DNA of 48,685 nt, taken from positions 1 through 48,685 of the forward strand of contig CALPYF020000029.1 in NCBI GenBank assembly GCA_943327755.2, read 5' to 3'. This DNA is from Deinococcus hopiensis KR-140. GTDB taxonomy: Bacteria; Deinococcota; Deinococci; Deinococcales; Deinococcaceae. Position 1 is the first letter of the stretch, and the number at the start of each line of letters is the position of its first letter. The notes below the pieces were generated by a model. The model was not told the DNA's origin. It worked only from the letters and a program-made list of their open reading frames with translations, and searched no databases. The position numbers and the translations under genes were made by a program. This document shows, in pieces, positions 15,145-28,117 of the stretch.

Positions 15145-17034
15145 TCAGCCTTCCAGGGTGGTGAGGTCGCCGGGGTCCTGCCCGAGGGCCTGGGCGCGCA
15201 GGACGCGGCGCATGATCTTCCCGCTGCGGGTCTTGGGCAGCGCCGTGACGACGCGGATCTCGCCGGGCGTGGCGATGGGGCCCAGTTCGCGCCGGACGTG
15301 TTCGCTGATGCTGGCGCGCAGGCCCTGGCCCACCTGATCCTCGAAGCCCTGGCGCAGGATCACGTGCGCGACGATGCTCTCGCCTTTCAGGTCGTCGGGC
15401 ACGCCGATCACGGCGGCCTCCGCGACGGCGGGGTGGGCGACTAGGGCGTCTTCCACGTCGGCGCTGCCGATGCGGTGCCCGGCGACGTTCAGCACGTCGT
15501 CCGCGCGGCCCAGAATGCTGATGTACCCGTGCTCGTCGCGCACGGCGAGGTCGCCGGACAGGTACCCGGCGGGGTTCTCGGTCCAGACCTGCGCGTACTT
15601 CTCGGGATTGCCGTGAATGCCGCGCATCATGCCGGGCGTGGGGCGGCGCAGCACGAGATGCCCCTGCACGCCGTCCGGGAGGCTGCGGCCCTGCTCGTCG
15701 ACCACGTCGGCGTCCACGCCCGCCAGGGGGCGGCCCACGAAGCCGGGCCGGGCGGGCCAGCGCGGGTGGGTGCCCAGGATCGGCGCGCCCAGTTCCGTCT
15801 GCCACCAGTGGTCGATGACGACGGCGTGCGCGCCCTCCTCCAGCCCCCCGGCGAGGTGCTCCTGCGCCCAGCGCCACGCCTCCGGGTTCAGGGCCTCGCC
15901 CGCGCAGGCGATCACGCGCAGGCTGCTCAGGTCGTGCCCCTTCAGGACGTCGGGGCCGAGTTTCATGAACAGGCGCAGCGCGGTGGGCGCGGTGAACAGC
16001 ACGTTCACGCCGTAGCGTTCGACCGTGCGCCAGAACACGCCAGGATCCGGGAAGTCCGGGGCGCCCTCGCGGAAGAGAACGGTCGCCCCGGCGGCCAGCG
16101 GCGCGTACACGATGTAGCTGTGCCCGACGATCCAGCCGATGTCGCTGGTGCAGAAGAACACGTCGCCGGCGCGCACGTCGAACAGCTGTCCGAGGTGGTA
16201 GGTGCTGGCGACCATGTACCCGCCATGCGTGTGGATGACGCCCTTGGGTTTCCCGGTGCTGCCGGACGTGTACAGCACGTACAGGGGGTGTTCGGCGTTC
16301 ACGGGCACCGCCCCGGCGCGGCCGTGCGTGAAGAGGCTCTCCCAGGGGACGGTGCGGACGTCGTGTTCGCGCTGGTAGGTCTTGATGCGTTCCCACAGCA
16401 CGAGGTGCTCCACGCCGCCCAGATCCGCGATGGCCTCCGAGGCGATGGCGTACAGGTCCACGAGTTTCCCGCGCCGGTACCCGACGTCGGCCGTGATGAC
16501 CACGCGCGCCCCGGCGTCTGTGATGCGGTCGCGCAGCGCACCCACCCCCAGGCCTGCGTACACGACCGAATGCACCGCGCCCAGGCGGGCGCAGGCCAGC
16601 ATGGCGATCACGCCCTCGGGCGTCAGGGGCATGTAGATCACCACGCGGTCGCCCGTTTTCACGCCCAGCGCGCGCAGCCCGGCGGCGGCCCGCTCGACCC
16701 GTTCGTGCAGCATGCCGTACGTGATGACCTGCGCCTCCTCGGTCTCCGAGAGCCAGATCAGCGCCGCGCGGGTGCGCGCCTCGCCCCGGGCGTGGCGGTC
16801 CAGGGCACTCAGGGTGATGTTCGTCTCGCCGTCCGCGAACCACTGCATGTGCGGGCGGTCCCAGGTCAGACCCGTCGTGGGCGCCTTCGTCCACTCGAAG
16901 GCGCGGGCCTGCGCCAGCCAGAACGCGTCCGGGTCGCGGCGGGCGGCCTCGATGTCGCCCTCGGGGTCGCTGTTCAGGCGGCGCAGCACGGACTCGGGAA
17001 CAGACCAGCGGTCAGGGCGATGGGCATCCGTCAT
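15145..17034 (-). CDS. acsA: Acetyl-CoA synthetase (AMP-forming)
   Basis: Activates acetate (or propionate) to its CoA thioester through an acyl-AMP. The 629-residue protein has the A3 loop YTSGSTGKPKG, the acetyl-CoA synthetase-type segment HWWQTELGAP, the hinge GRADDVLNVAGHRIG and the C-terminal catalytic lysine in TRSGKIMRR, a target of acetylation control in the family. The start at 17034 follows GGAGG; the frame extends upstream to 17199 without family similarity. Functionally it is the high-affinity acetate route beside ackA-pta at 20-23.6 kb. A close paralogue acting on propionate cannot be excluded. Confidence 0.92.
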   Translation of the reverse strand: MTDAHRPDRWSVPESVLRRLNSDPEGDIEAARRDPDAFWLAQARAFEWTKAPTTGLTWDRPHMQWFADGETNITLSALDRHARGEARTRAALIWLSETEEAQVITYGMLHERVERAAAGLRALGVKTGDRVVIYMPLTPEGVIAMLACARLGAVHSVVYAGLGVGALRDRITDAGARVVITADVGYRRGKLVDLYAIASEAIADLGGVEHLVLWERIKTYQREHDVRTVPWESLFTHGRAGAVPVNAEHPLYVLYTSGSTGKPKGVIHTHGGYMVASTYHLGQLFDVRAGDVFFCTSDIGWIVGHSYIVYAPLAAGATVLFREGAPDFPDPGVFWRTVERYGVNVLFTAPTALRLFMKLGPDVLKGHDLSSLRVIACAGEALNPEAWRWAQEHLAGGLEEGAHAVVIDHWWQTELGAPILGTHPRWPARPGFVGRPLAGVDADVVDEQGRSLPDGVQGHLVLRRPTPGMMRGIHGNPEKYAQVWTENPAGYLSGDLAVRDEHGYISILGRADDVLNVAGHRIGSADVEDALVAHPAVAEAAVIGVPDDLKGESIVAHVILRQGFEDQVGQGLRASISEHVRRELGPIATPGEIRVVTALPKTRSGKIMRRVLRAQALGQDPGDLTTLEG

Positions 17035-17208
17035 GGGTGAAACCTCCGGGGTCGGGAAGCGGGGTTCGGGTTGTGCGTGCCGCTCAGTGTAGCGGGGGGT
17101 GGTGGGTTGAGGGGTGTACCGGGCCGGTATCAGGCAGAATTCCTGCTCCCGGAGGGCCGTGGAGTCCTCAGGATCAGCCCCGACGCAGGGTCTGATCACC
17201 CACCGGTC

Positions 17209-17239
17209 ATTATGCTTTCAGCATAATTTATGCTATAAT
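17209..17239 (+). promoter_or_regulatory. AT-rich operator array and leaderless promoter of the BRO/DinD-like gene
   Basis: Three TTATGCT-type half sites are packed together: ATTATGCT (17209-17216), AGCATAAT (17220-17227) and TTATGCT (17228-17234). The first two make an 8-bp inverted repeat with a 3-nt centre; the last two make a 7-bp palindrome around one base. A perfect TATAAT (17234-17239) overlaps the last half site and ends 6 nt before the GTG at 17246. A bound repressor would block the promoter. Confidence 0.65.
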
Positions 17240-17245
17240 TTTCTT

Positions 17246-17941
17246 GTGAAGAACGTACCCCTGACCCTCGATTTCGGCACCGTCCGGCTGCCTGTCAGTG
17301 CGGACGGCCTCCTCCACGCGGCGGCGGCCCTGACGCAGCTGGGCGTCCCCGAGGACGCGCACACGGCCACCCTCGCCGCCCACGACCTGACCACCGACAC
17401 CGCGGACTTCGGTGCCGGTCCGGAAGGTGCCCTGAGCGTCCCCGCCTTCACCGCGCTGTGCTTCGCGCTGGACACCACCCAGGCCCGCCGCTGGCGTAAG
17501 CGCGCCCAGGACCTCCTGACCGGCGCGCTCCAGGGCGACGTGCGCCTCGCCGCGAGCATCGCCGAGCGCAACCCCGACCCCGAAGCGCGCCGCTGGCTGG
17601 CCGCGCGCCTGGACAGCACCCACGCCCGCCGGGAACTCATGAGCACCGTCGCGCGGCACGGCGGCGCCGGGAACGTCTACGGGCAGCTGGGCAGCATCAG
17701 CAACCGCAGCGTCCTGGGCACCGACAGCGCCACCATCCGCCGCGAGCGCGGCGTGAAGCACACCCGCGACGGCCTGAGCAGCACCGAACTGCTGCGCCTC
17801 GCGTACCTCGACGCCGCCACCGCCCGCGCCATCCAGGACCGCGGCGCGCACGGCAACGCCGCCATCCTCCGGGTGCACGAGCACCTCGCCCGGCACGAGC
17901 GGCAGGGCTGGCACGGCGCGCAGCCCCCCCAGGCCGGATAA
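17246..17941 (+). CDS. BRO-N/DinD-like protein, possibly phage- or damage-related
   Basis: A 231-residue protein starting with GTG (VKNVPLTLDFGTVRLPV). The segment LCFALDTTQARRWRKRAQDLL resembles the end of BRO-N/Rha-type antirepressor domains. The C-terminal part, with YGQLGSISNRSVLGTDSATI, then IRRERGV and LSSTELLRLAYLDAATARAI, recalls DNA-damage-inducible protein D and related phage proteins. These resemblances are by eye and weak. Leaderless-type start 6 nt after TATAAT, under an unusual AT-rich operator array. It could be a transferred gene kept for a regulatory role. Confidence 0.55.
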   Translation: MKNVPLTLDFGTVRLPVSADGLLHAAAALTQLGVPEDAHTATLAAHDLTTDTADFGAGPEGALSVPAFTALCFALDTTQARRWRKRAQDLLTGALQGDVRLAASIAERNPDPEARRWLAARLDSTHARRELMSTVARHGGAGNVYGQLGSISNRSVLGTDSATIRRERGVKHTRDGLSSTELLRLAYLDAATARAIQDRGAHGNAAILRVHEHLARHERQGWHGAQPPQAG

Positions 17942-17952
17942 CCCCGGAGCGG

Positions 17953-17987
17953 GGGCGGCGGGTGGACGTGCAAGTCCCCCGCCGCCC
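17953..17987 (+). terminator. GC-rich hairpin between the BRO/DinD-like gene and the LptF/G genes
   Basis: GGGCGGCGGG (17953-17962) pairs perfectly with CCCGCCGCCC (17978-17987). No T-run follows, so intrinsic termination is uncertain. Confidence 0.45.
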
Positions 17988-18001
17988 TCATGCAGTCCCG
18001 C

Positions 18002-18007
18002 TAGAAT
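18002..18007 (+). promoter_or_regulatory. Leaderless-type -10 box (TAGAAT) for the permease pair
   Basis: TAGAAT ends 7 nt before the GTG at 18015. Confidence 0.55.
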
Positions 18008-18014
18008 CCGGCAC

Positions 18015-19061
18015 GTGCCGTCACTCCTGATCCGCCTCGTTCTGGCCGAGGTCACGCGCTGGTACGCGGCGGGCGTCGCGCTGTTCCTCGCGCTGCAACT
18101 CACGGACGCCCTGAGCAGCACCGTCGCCAACCTCATCACGTACAAACCCGCCCTGAGCACCGCCGCCGGCGCCTTCCTGAGCCTCGCGCCCAGCTTCCTG
18201 AACCGCAGCCTCGTGCTGGCCGTGCCCTTCGCGATCCTGCTGGCGCTGGCGCGCATGCAGAGCGACAACGAACTCAAGGCCATCAGCGCCGGGGGCGTGC
18301 CGCCCCTGCGGCTCGTGTGGCCCATCGCGCTGCCGTTCCTGCTCGTGGTGGCCGTCACGTACGCGAACGCCAACCAGTTCGCGCCGCAGGGCATGGCCCG
18401 CTGGTGGAACACCTGGTACGGCGTGTACAACATGACCCCCCCACCCCCCGAACAGCTGCGCTACACCTACGCCCCGCCCGGCGCGCTGTACTACGCCGGG
18501 AAGGTCATCACGCCGCCCGGCAGCGACGAGGCGCAACTGCAGGGCGTCATGGTGCAGCGGGGCCAGAGCGTCCTGACCGCCAGCACCGGCACCTGGAACA
18601 CCCGCACGCGCACCTGGACGCTGCTGGCCCCCTGGGAGACCCGCCCCGGCCAGCCCCCCCGCGCCCTGACCGGACCGGTCACCGTCCCGCAGACCGACCG
18701 CCTGCGCCCCGCCATCGTCGAGGTGGAGCAGACCACCACCCCGGTCCTGCGCGCCCGGGCGGCCGACCCCGGCCTGCCCGGCACCGACCGCCGCGAGGCC
18801 GCGTTCACCGTCGCGCAGCGCACCGCCGACCCCGTCACGCCCGTCATCTTCGCGCTGGCCGCCGGGGCGCTGGGCCTGCTGCTGCGCAACCGCGCCGCCG
18901 CATTCGGCGCCGTGCTGGTCTTCCTGGTGGGCTTCTACGCCCTGTGGACGACCATGCCCGGCCTGGCGCGCGCCGGGGCGGTGCAGCCCGATCTGGCCGC
19001 CTGGACGCCGAACATCGCATTCCTGATTCTCGCCGCCGCGCTCGCCTGGAGGCTCCGGTGA
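18015..19061 (+). CDS. LptF/LptG family permease, first of pair
   Basis: A 348-residue membrane protein of the YjgP/YjgQ (LptF/G) family. It has membrane helices near the N-terminus (~15-35, ~55-75, ~98-115), a ~150-residue periplasmic beta-jellyroll-like region and three C-terminal helices. The motif ALARMQSDNELKAISAGGVPP corresponds to the coupling-helix segment that contacts the LptB ATPase. In Gram-negatives LptB2FG extracts LPS from the inner membrane. Deinococcus is reported to lack LPS, so the cargo here is unknown. It overlaps the next gene by 4 nt (GTGA). GTG start. Confidence 0.85.
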   Translation: MPSLLIRLVLAEVTRWYAAGVALFLALQLTDALSSTVANLITYKPALSTAAGAFLSLAPSFLNRSLVLAVPFAILLALARMQSDNELKAISAGGVPPLRLVWPIALPFLLVVAVTYANANQFAPQGMARWWNTWYGVYNMTPPPPEQLRYTYAPPGALYYAGKVITPPGSDEAQLQGVMVQRGQSVLTASTGTWNTRTRTWTLLAPWETRPGQPPRALTGPVTVPQTDRLRPAIVEVEQTTTPVLRARAADPGLPGTDRREAAFTVAQRTADPVTPVIFALAAGALGLLLRNRAAAFGAVLVFLVGFYALWTTMPGLARAGAVQPDLAAWTPNIAFLILAAALAWRLR

Positions 19062-20191
19062 CCCGCCCAGCCATCCCGCGCGCCCCACGCGCCGCGCCGC
19101 GCCTGAAGACCTTCGAACGCTACGTCCTCTCGGAGATCGCGCCGCTGCTGTTCGGCGCGCTGGCCGCCGTGATCGCCCTGCTGGTCGTCGCCAGCCTGGA
19201 ACGCTACCTCGCGCCGCTGCTCGCCAAGGGCGCCCCGCCCCTGCTGGTCGCGCGGCTGCTCGCGCTGAACGTCCCCGAGGCCGCCGCCCGCGCCCTGCCC
19301 ATCGCCCTGATGTTCGCCGTGCTGCTGGGCCTCTCGCGGCTGGCCGCCGACAGCGAGATCAAGAGCGCCCTGGCCGCCGGGATTCCCGCCACGCGCCTCT
19401 ACCGCCCGGTGCTGATCCTGGGCGGGGTCGTCACCGCGCTGGCCTTCGCGCTCGGCGAGGGCCTCGTGCCCCGCGCGCAGACGCAGATCAGGGAAGTGCA
19501 GCAGCAGATCGTCCTCGCCAACCCCCGCGTCCTGGGTCTCGGCGAGCAGAACGTCGTCCTGCGCGACGCGCTGGGCCGCGCCATCAGCATCGGGCAGATC
19601 CTCCCCGGCGGGGAACTGCGCGACCTGCGCATCGTCACCATGCAAGACGGCCTCCCCCCCCGCGAGGTCATCACCGCCCGCGAAGGCCGCCTCGTGCCCG
19701 GCAGCACCACCCTCACCCTGAAAGGCGGGCAGCGCGTCACGTACCAGGACGCCCGGCCCGTCACCATCCTCAGCTTCGAGACCGGCACCCTGCCCCTCCA
19801 GGACACCGGCACCGACCTCGGCAGCGCCGCGCAGACCCGGCCCGTCAACGACCCCCTGCCCGCCCTGTGGGCGCGCCTGAGCACCTACCGCGCCCAGGGC
19901 ATCCAGGCGCCCGCCGAGTTCACCGCGCTGCACCAGAAATTCGCCGCGCCCCTCGCCGCCCTGGCCCTCGCGTTCTTCGGCGTCAGCCTCGCCGTGTTCA
20001 GCTTCCGCTCGGGCCGCAACGTCGGCTTCGTCTGGGCCCTCATGCTGACCTTCGCTTACTACGCGACGTACAGCGTCTTCAACGTCATGGGCGAGAAGGG
20101 CGCCCTGCCCGGCGCCGTCGCCGCGTACGCCCCCGACCTCGTCGCCGTGCTCGCGGGCAGCCTGCTGCTCTGGCTCAGCGCCCGCCGGTAA
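19058..20191 (+). CDS. LptF/LptG family permease, second of pair
   Basis: A 377-residue partner of the preceding permease, with the same fold: N-terminal helices (PLLFGALAAVIALLVVASLE onward), the coupling segment LSRLAADSEIKSALAAGIPA, a periplasmic domain at ~135-290 and three C-terminal helices. GTG start at 19058, overlapping the previous stop (TGA 19059-19061) with GGAGG just upstream, so translation is coupled and a heterodimer is likely. No LptB, LptA or LptC gene is adjacent. A strong hairpin follows. Confidence 0.87.
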   Translation: MTRPAIPRAPRAAPRLKTFERYVLSEIAPLLFGALAAVIALLVVASLERYLAPLLAKGAPPLLVARLLALNVPEAAARALPIALMFAVLLGLSRLAADSEIKSALAAGIPATRLYRPVLILGGVVTALAFALGEGLVPRAQTQIREVQQQIVLANPRVLGLGEQNVVLRDALGRAISIGQILPGGELRDLRIVTMQDGLPPREVITAREGRLVPGSTTLTLKGGQRVTYQDARPVTILSFETGTLPLQDTGTDLGSAAQTRPVNDPLPALWARLSTYRAQGIQAPAEFTALHQKFAAPLAALALAFFGVSLAVFSFRSGRNVGFVWALMLTFAYYATYSVFNVMGEKGALPGAVAAYAPDLVAVLAGSLLLWLSARR

Positions 20192-20201
20192 CCGGACAGG
20201 G

Positions 20202-20238
20202 GAGAGGGGCGCGTGATCTGAACTCACGCGCCCCTCTC
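20202..20238. terminator. Bidirectional hairpin between the permease pair and pta
   Basis: A perfect 15-bp stem, GAGAGGGGCGCGTGA (20202-20216) with TCACGCGCCCCTCTC (20224-20238), and a 7-nt loop between convergent genes. No long T-run on either side. Confidence 0.65.
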
Positions 20239-20251
20239 TGTCCATCATCCA

Positions 20252-22353
20252 TCAACTGTCCGCTCCGGCCACCTGCGTGGCCTGGATGGCGGTCAGGGCG
20301 ATGGTGTAGACGATGTCGTCCACGAGTGCGCCGCGGGAGAGGTCGTTGACGGGTTTGCGCAGGCCCTGGAGCATGGGGCCGACGGCGACGACGCCGGCGG
20401 CGCGCTGCACGGCCTTGTAGGTGGTGTTGCCGGTGTTCAGGTCGGGAAAGATGAACACGGTGGCGCGGCCCGCGACGGGACTGCCGGGGGCTTTCTGCTG
20501 CCCCACGGAGAGGACAGAGGCGGCGTCGTACTGCATGGGGCCGTCGACCAGCAGGTCCGGGCGGCGCTCGCGGACCAGGGCGGTGGCGGCCTTGACCTTC
20601 TCGACGTCCTCGCCGCTGCCGGACTCCCCGGTGGAGTAGGACAGCATGGCGACCCGGGGGGTGATGCCGAACGCGCGGGCGCTGTCGGCGCTCTGGATGG
20701 CGATGTCCGCGAGTTCCTCGGCGTTCGGGTTGGGGTTGATGGCGGCGTCGCCGTACACGAGCACCTGCTCGGGCATCAGCATGAAGAACACGCTGCTGAC
20801 GAGTTTCGAGCCGGGCGCGGTCTTGATGAGCTGCAGCGCGGGCCGCACGGTGTTCGCGGTGGTGTGGACCGCGCCGGACACGAGGCCGTCCACCTCGCCC
20901 AGCGCGAGCATCATGGTGCCCAGCACGACGGTGTCCTCCAGCTGCGCCTCGGCCTGCGGGGCGGTCAGGCCCTTGCTCCTGCGCAGTTCGACCATCGGCG
21001 CCACGTACAGCGCGCGGATGGTGTCCGGATCGAGGACTTCCAGCCCCTCGGGCAGCGTGAGGCCCTGCCCCTCGGCCACCTGCCGTACCCGCTCGGGCTT
21101 GGCGAGCAGCACTGGGCGCGCGATGCCCTTCTCGACGCAGCGGATCGCGGCCTTCACGGTGCGCGGCTCGTCCCCCTCGGGCAGCACGATGCGCTTGGCG
21201 GCCGCGCGGGCCTTCTGGATGAGTTCGTACCGGAACGCGCTGGGCGGCAGGCGGCGCTCGCCGTTCAGCGGGGCGCGCAGGCGCGTACCGAGCGGCACGG
21301 TGTCCAGCCGGTCCGCGATGAAGTCCAGCATGCGGTCCATCCGCTGCGGGTCGTCGTGCGGCACGCGGGCGTCCAGCCGCGAGAGGCGCGAGGCGGTCTC
21401 GAAGGAGTTCGTGTTCACCCGCAGCACGGGCAGGGTGCTGCCCAGCGCGGCGCGGCACAGCCGCTTGATGCTCTCCTCGGGGCCGCTGCCGGACGTGAAC
21501 ATCAGCCCCGCCAGCGGCACGCCGCTGAGGTGCGACAGCGCGGCCGCCATGATGACGTCCTCACGGTCGCCGGGCGTGACGACCAGCGCGCCCGGCACAA
21601 ACAGGTGCGCCATGCGCGGCACCGTCCGGGCCGTCACGACGGTGCTCGTCACGCGGCGCACGCTGGCCTCACCCTCGTTCACCACGTCGGTGCGCAGGTG
21701 CCGCGCGATATCCAGCGTGCGTGGCGCGTTCAGGCCCACCGACTGCGACACCACGCCCAGCAGCGGCAGTTCACCGCTGGCCAGCACGCGACTGCGCGAC
21801 CGCAACTCGGCCATCAGCGTGCCGTAGTCCAGGCCCGGCGGAGCGAAGTTCAGCACGTACCCGCTGAGGCCCGAGCCGTCGCTGCGCCGGTACGCCTGCG
21901 CGGCGATCTCCAGCTCGTCCGCCAGTTCGCCCGGCGTGACCCCTGCCAGACTGGACACGAGGACCGTGTCCGCCTGGAGGTTCCGCGCGAGGCTGGCGTT
22001 CAGCGCCCCGGCGTAGGTGTTGCGTTCGTTCAGCGCCAGCCCCTCGGCGATCAGGACGTCCGCGCCGCCCTGCGTGACCTCCTGCGCGAGGGCCACGACG
22101 CTCTCCATCAGGTCCTCCTCACCGCCGTGGCTGAGCTGCTCCTCGGCCAGCGCCAGCGCGATCGGGTCGGGGACGCTCAGGTGCGCCAGCGCCCGCGCGA
22201 AGTGCACGCTGTCGTCGGTGCTCAGCTCGTGCGTCTGCGCGATGGGTTTCAGGAACGCGACCTTCAGACCCTGCCGTTCCAGCGCCCGCGTCAGGCCCAG
22301 CGCCGTGCTGCTCAGGCCCACGCCGTTGCGGGTCGGGGCGACGAAGAGGGTTT

Positions 22354-22357
<4 letters not shown>
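20252..22357 (-). CDS. pta: Phosphate acetyltransferase, long form
   Basis: Interconverts acetyl-CoA and acetyl phosphate. The 701-residue protein is the three-domain type. An N-terminal BioD-like P-loop region starts MKTLFVAPTRNGVGLSSTAL, a DRTGG domain occupies ~215-330, and the catalytic PTA domain is C-terminal (RIVLPEGDEPRTVKAA, then VSGAVHTTANTVRPALQ and VFPDLNTGNTTYK-type segments). It starts with ATG at 22357 overlapping the ackA stop (ATGA), so ackA and pta form a coupled operon with ackA first. Together they make ATP from acetyl-CoA during overflow metabolism, opposite in direction to acetyl-CoA synthetase at 15 kb. Confidence 0.94.
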
Positions 22358-23553
<1,196 letters not shown>

Positions 23554-23605
23554 GCGCCCATTCTGACAGTGGGCACGGGGACGCGCGGCCCCACCCATGA
23601 GAAAC

Positions 23606-23628
23606 GGCCTTCACGTGGGGTGAAGGCC
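23606..23628 (-). terminator. Terminator hairpin of the Roadblock operon
   Basis: GGCCTTCAC (23606-23614) and GTGAAGGCC (23620-23628) form a 9-bp stem with a 5-nt loop. On the minus strand it comes 19 nt after the coiled-coil gene's stop and is followed by GTTTCTC. Confidence 0.6.
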
Positions 23629-23646
23629 GGAAATCAGGGGCGGGGT

Positions 23647-25685
23647 TCAGCTCTGGCCGGTGTCGAGCCAGGGACCGACCTGCTCGTCGAGCTCGGTCCA
23701 GTTGGTCGCGCGGCCCAGGCGCCACTCGCCGGGCACCGTGCTGCGCGCCGACCAGACGTGCGTGCTGTCCCCCATGTCCAGGCGCTGCAGGCCCAGCGCG
23801 CTGGCCTGCTGGAGCAGGCTCAGCATGCCCTGCGCGGCCAGGGTGTGCGCGCCGTGCTGGATCTGACCCTGCACGAACAGCCAGGTGTCCGCCGCGCCGG
23901 TGGGAGCAGGCGGGTCAGTCCGCGTGGACGCCCCACTGACGGGACTGGTGGCGACCGGCGTGGCAGGCGGGCCGGACAGCAGCGTATCGAACAGCGAGGC
24001 TGCGCTGGCGGCCGGTGCGGCGGGCGCCGGCACACCGGCCGGATCGCTGCCCGGGGACCGGACCGGACCGGGATCCAGGTCCAGCACGCTGCTGTCCTGG
24101 AAGTCGAACACGTCCAGCAGGCCGCTCAGGGCGTCCTGGCCGAAGGTGGAGGTGACCTCCTGCGCGGCGCGGTACTCGGCGTGCGCCTCGGTCAGCAGGG
24201 CCTCGGCGTCGTGCAGGGTCTGCTCGTAGCGCTCGCGGGCCTGGGCGCTCATGATCCCCAGGCGGCGCTGGGCCCGCAGCGTGTCGGCCATGCGGCCCAG
24301 GCGCTGCGTGGTCTCGCCCGCCAGCTGACGCACCATGTCGTACTCGCGGATGACCCGGTCGGCGCGGGCGTCGAAGTCGGCCCGCTCCTGCGCGGCGGCG
24401 CCCATGTAGCGCTCCAGTCGCGTCCAGAGGTCCGTGACGTTCACGGCGCCGCCCTGCGCCAGGGCCGCGCGCGCCTCGGCGAGCAGCGGCGCGAGCTCAT
24501 CGCTGGCCCCCGCGACGTTGCGGGCCGAGCGTTCGATGTCCAGCAGCTCCCGCTGCGTTTCCAGGTGAGCCCCGGCGTCCATGCCGGCCGCCAGGGCGGC
24601 CTGCATGCCCAGCAGTTCCTGCAGTTCGTCCGTGGCGAGGCTGCCGCTGTCGAGCAGGTGGCGCGCCGAATCGAGCGCGATGCGCATGTCCGCCGTGGCG
24701 GTCGCCTGGGCGAGCGCGCCCTCCAGGCGGGCCAGCGAGGCGCGCTGCTCGCCCAGGGTGCGTTCCCGCTCGACTTTCAGCTGCGCGCGCCAGCCCTCGA
24801 CCAGATCGGCGGTCAGCTGGCCCTGGCCCTGCAGGGCGCGCAGGCGGTCATACGCCTCCCGCAGGTCCGTGCGGCTCTGGAGCAGCGGCGCGAACTCGCG
24901 CTCGGTGACGCTCAGCTGCTGCGCGGCGTGCTCCTGTTCCAGGGCCAGTACGCGCGCCTGCGCGTCCGGATCGAGGATCGTCGCGGAGGTCGGCACGGGC
25001 GCCTGATCCACCGGTACGGACTGCACCACCGAGGATTCCAGCAGCTTGCGGAGGTTGAAGGTGATGGTGCGGGCGCGCTCGACCTCGCCGGGCAGCAGCG
25101 TGCCCTGCTTCTGCGCCTCGTCGATCTGGCCGATCAGGGTGTCCAGGCGCCGGACGTCCTTGCCGCCCATGCCCTGCACCCGCTCGAACGCGGCTTTCAG
25201 TTCCGCCAGGTCCTGCCCCTGTTCGACCAGACCTTCCTGCAGGCGGCGGTCCATCGCGTCGATCAGGTTCTGCGCCTCGCGCACCAGATCCTCGACGTCC
25301 CGGCCGTCCTTCTCCTCCTGCCGGGCGACGGTCAGCACGCCGCGCAGGCGCTGCGTCTCGGGCCAGTCGAAGTACAGCGAGAAGCGCCGCGCGGCCTCCT
25401 CCAGGGCGGGCAGCTGACTGCCCTGGGCCGGCAGCAGGCGTTCCTGCGTGGCCTTGATCAGCTCGGACAGCACCTCGGAGACGCGTTTTTTCGCCAGTGG
25501 TGCGGGTACGCTGAGCTGCAGGCGCTTGAAGACCTCCTTCTTGAGAATGTCCTCGAGCGTGGCGATGTCCAGCAGTTCCAGTGTGGAGCCGCGGGACTGC
25601 GCGGCCTCCTGAAGGATGCGTTCCAGGGCGCGCGGGGAGACGAGGTCGCCCAGCATCTGGACGGGTAAACGGTGCAGGCTGGCCA

Positions 25686-25686
<1 letters not shown>
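23647..25686 (-). CDS. Large coiled-coil protein, third gene of the Roadblock operon
   Basis: A 679-residue protein with no recognised catalytic domain. Residues ~12-77 form a helical module resembling the N-terminus of the operon's Roadblock protein. Residues ~85-520 are almost continuous charged heptads and helices (for example EAQNLIDAMDRRLQEGLVEQ). A Pro/Ala/Ser/Thr-rich linker covers ~540-600. A small C-terminal domain contains DTWLFVQGQIQHGAHTLAAQ and STHVWSARS. There is no signal peptide, so it is cytoplasmic. The ATG at 25686 overlaps the upstream stop by 1 nt (TGATG). The architecture suggests a scaffold or filament-like partner; this is inference. Confidence 0.8.
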
Positions 25687-27313
<1,627 letters not shown>

Positions 27314-27317
<4 letters not shown>

Positions 27318-28033
27318 GCGGCCACCTTGATCTGCTGCAATTCCACCAGGAGTCTCCCCACGTTCGCCTGCGAGTTGGCGATCACCGCCACGCAGTACTC
27401 GCCCAGCGGGCACACGCACACCGTCTGCCCACCCAGATCCGCCGACAGCAGCCGCAGCGCGCGCTTCTGGAACAGCATCGCGCTGGCGGCCACCACGCCC
27501 GCCAGTCCATTCGCGTCGCGCACGGCCCGCACGCGCAGCACCTCGCCGCTGGCGCGGCACACCATCACGCCCTGCACGCCGCTCAGGCGCCCCAGCGTCT
27601 GGATCAGCGTGTCCTGATCCATGGTGGAGTTCAGGTCGTACGAGCGGCCCGACGGGCCCGTGGCGTACTCCGGGTCGTCGAATTCGAAATCGTCGGCGCC
27701 CAGCCCCAGGTCGTTCCAGTGGTCCGTGTCCTGCGGTTCGTCCCAGGTGGCCTGCGGGCCGGTCTCGACGAACAGGGTGGGAGCTTTCGGGTAGCGCTCG
27801 GCCATCTGGCCGGACAGGGAGCGCAGTTCCTGCCGGGCGCGGGCGGCAGGCATCACGGCACTCAGGCGGGACAGCAGCGGCCCGGACAGCAGTCGCTGCA
27901 TGTCCTGGGCACTCACGGTTTCCGGCAGCAGGTTCTGCTCGCGCAGCACCGACCGCACCATCGTTTCAGCCGCCCGCTCGGAGACCACGCCAGCCAGGGC
28001 GCGGACGGTCATGGTGTACACAGCGTTCGTCAT
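27314..28033 (-). CDS. Roadblock/LC7 domain protein, first gene of its operon
   Basis: A 239-residue protein. Residues ~13-77 form a helical module that aligns without gaps with the N-terminus of the operon's coiled-coil protein. An acidic, Trp-containing linker (~85-130) follows, then a Roadblock/LC7 domain (~140-236) with LIQTLGRLSGVQGVMVCRAS, the central helix GVVAASAMLFQKRALRLL and the final strands TVCVCPLGEYCVAVIAN. Roadblock proteins such as MglB bind small Ras-like GTPases as regulators; no such GTPase gene is adjacent. It overlaps the following gene by 4 nt. Confidence 0.82.
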
Positions 28034-28117
28034 GAGGGACCTCGAGCCAGTATAGGTACACCGGACTTACATGATTATCTCATCCGTGCGCGCGTGAACG
28101 CCGCAGGGGGCCCCTGC

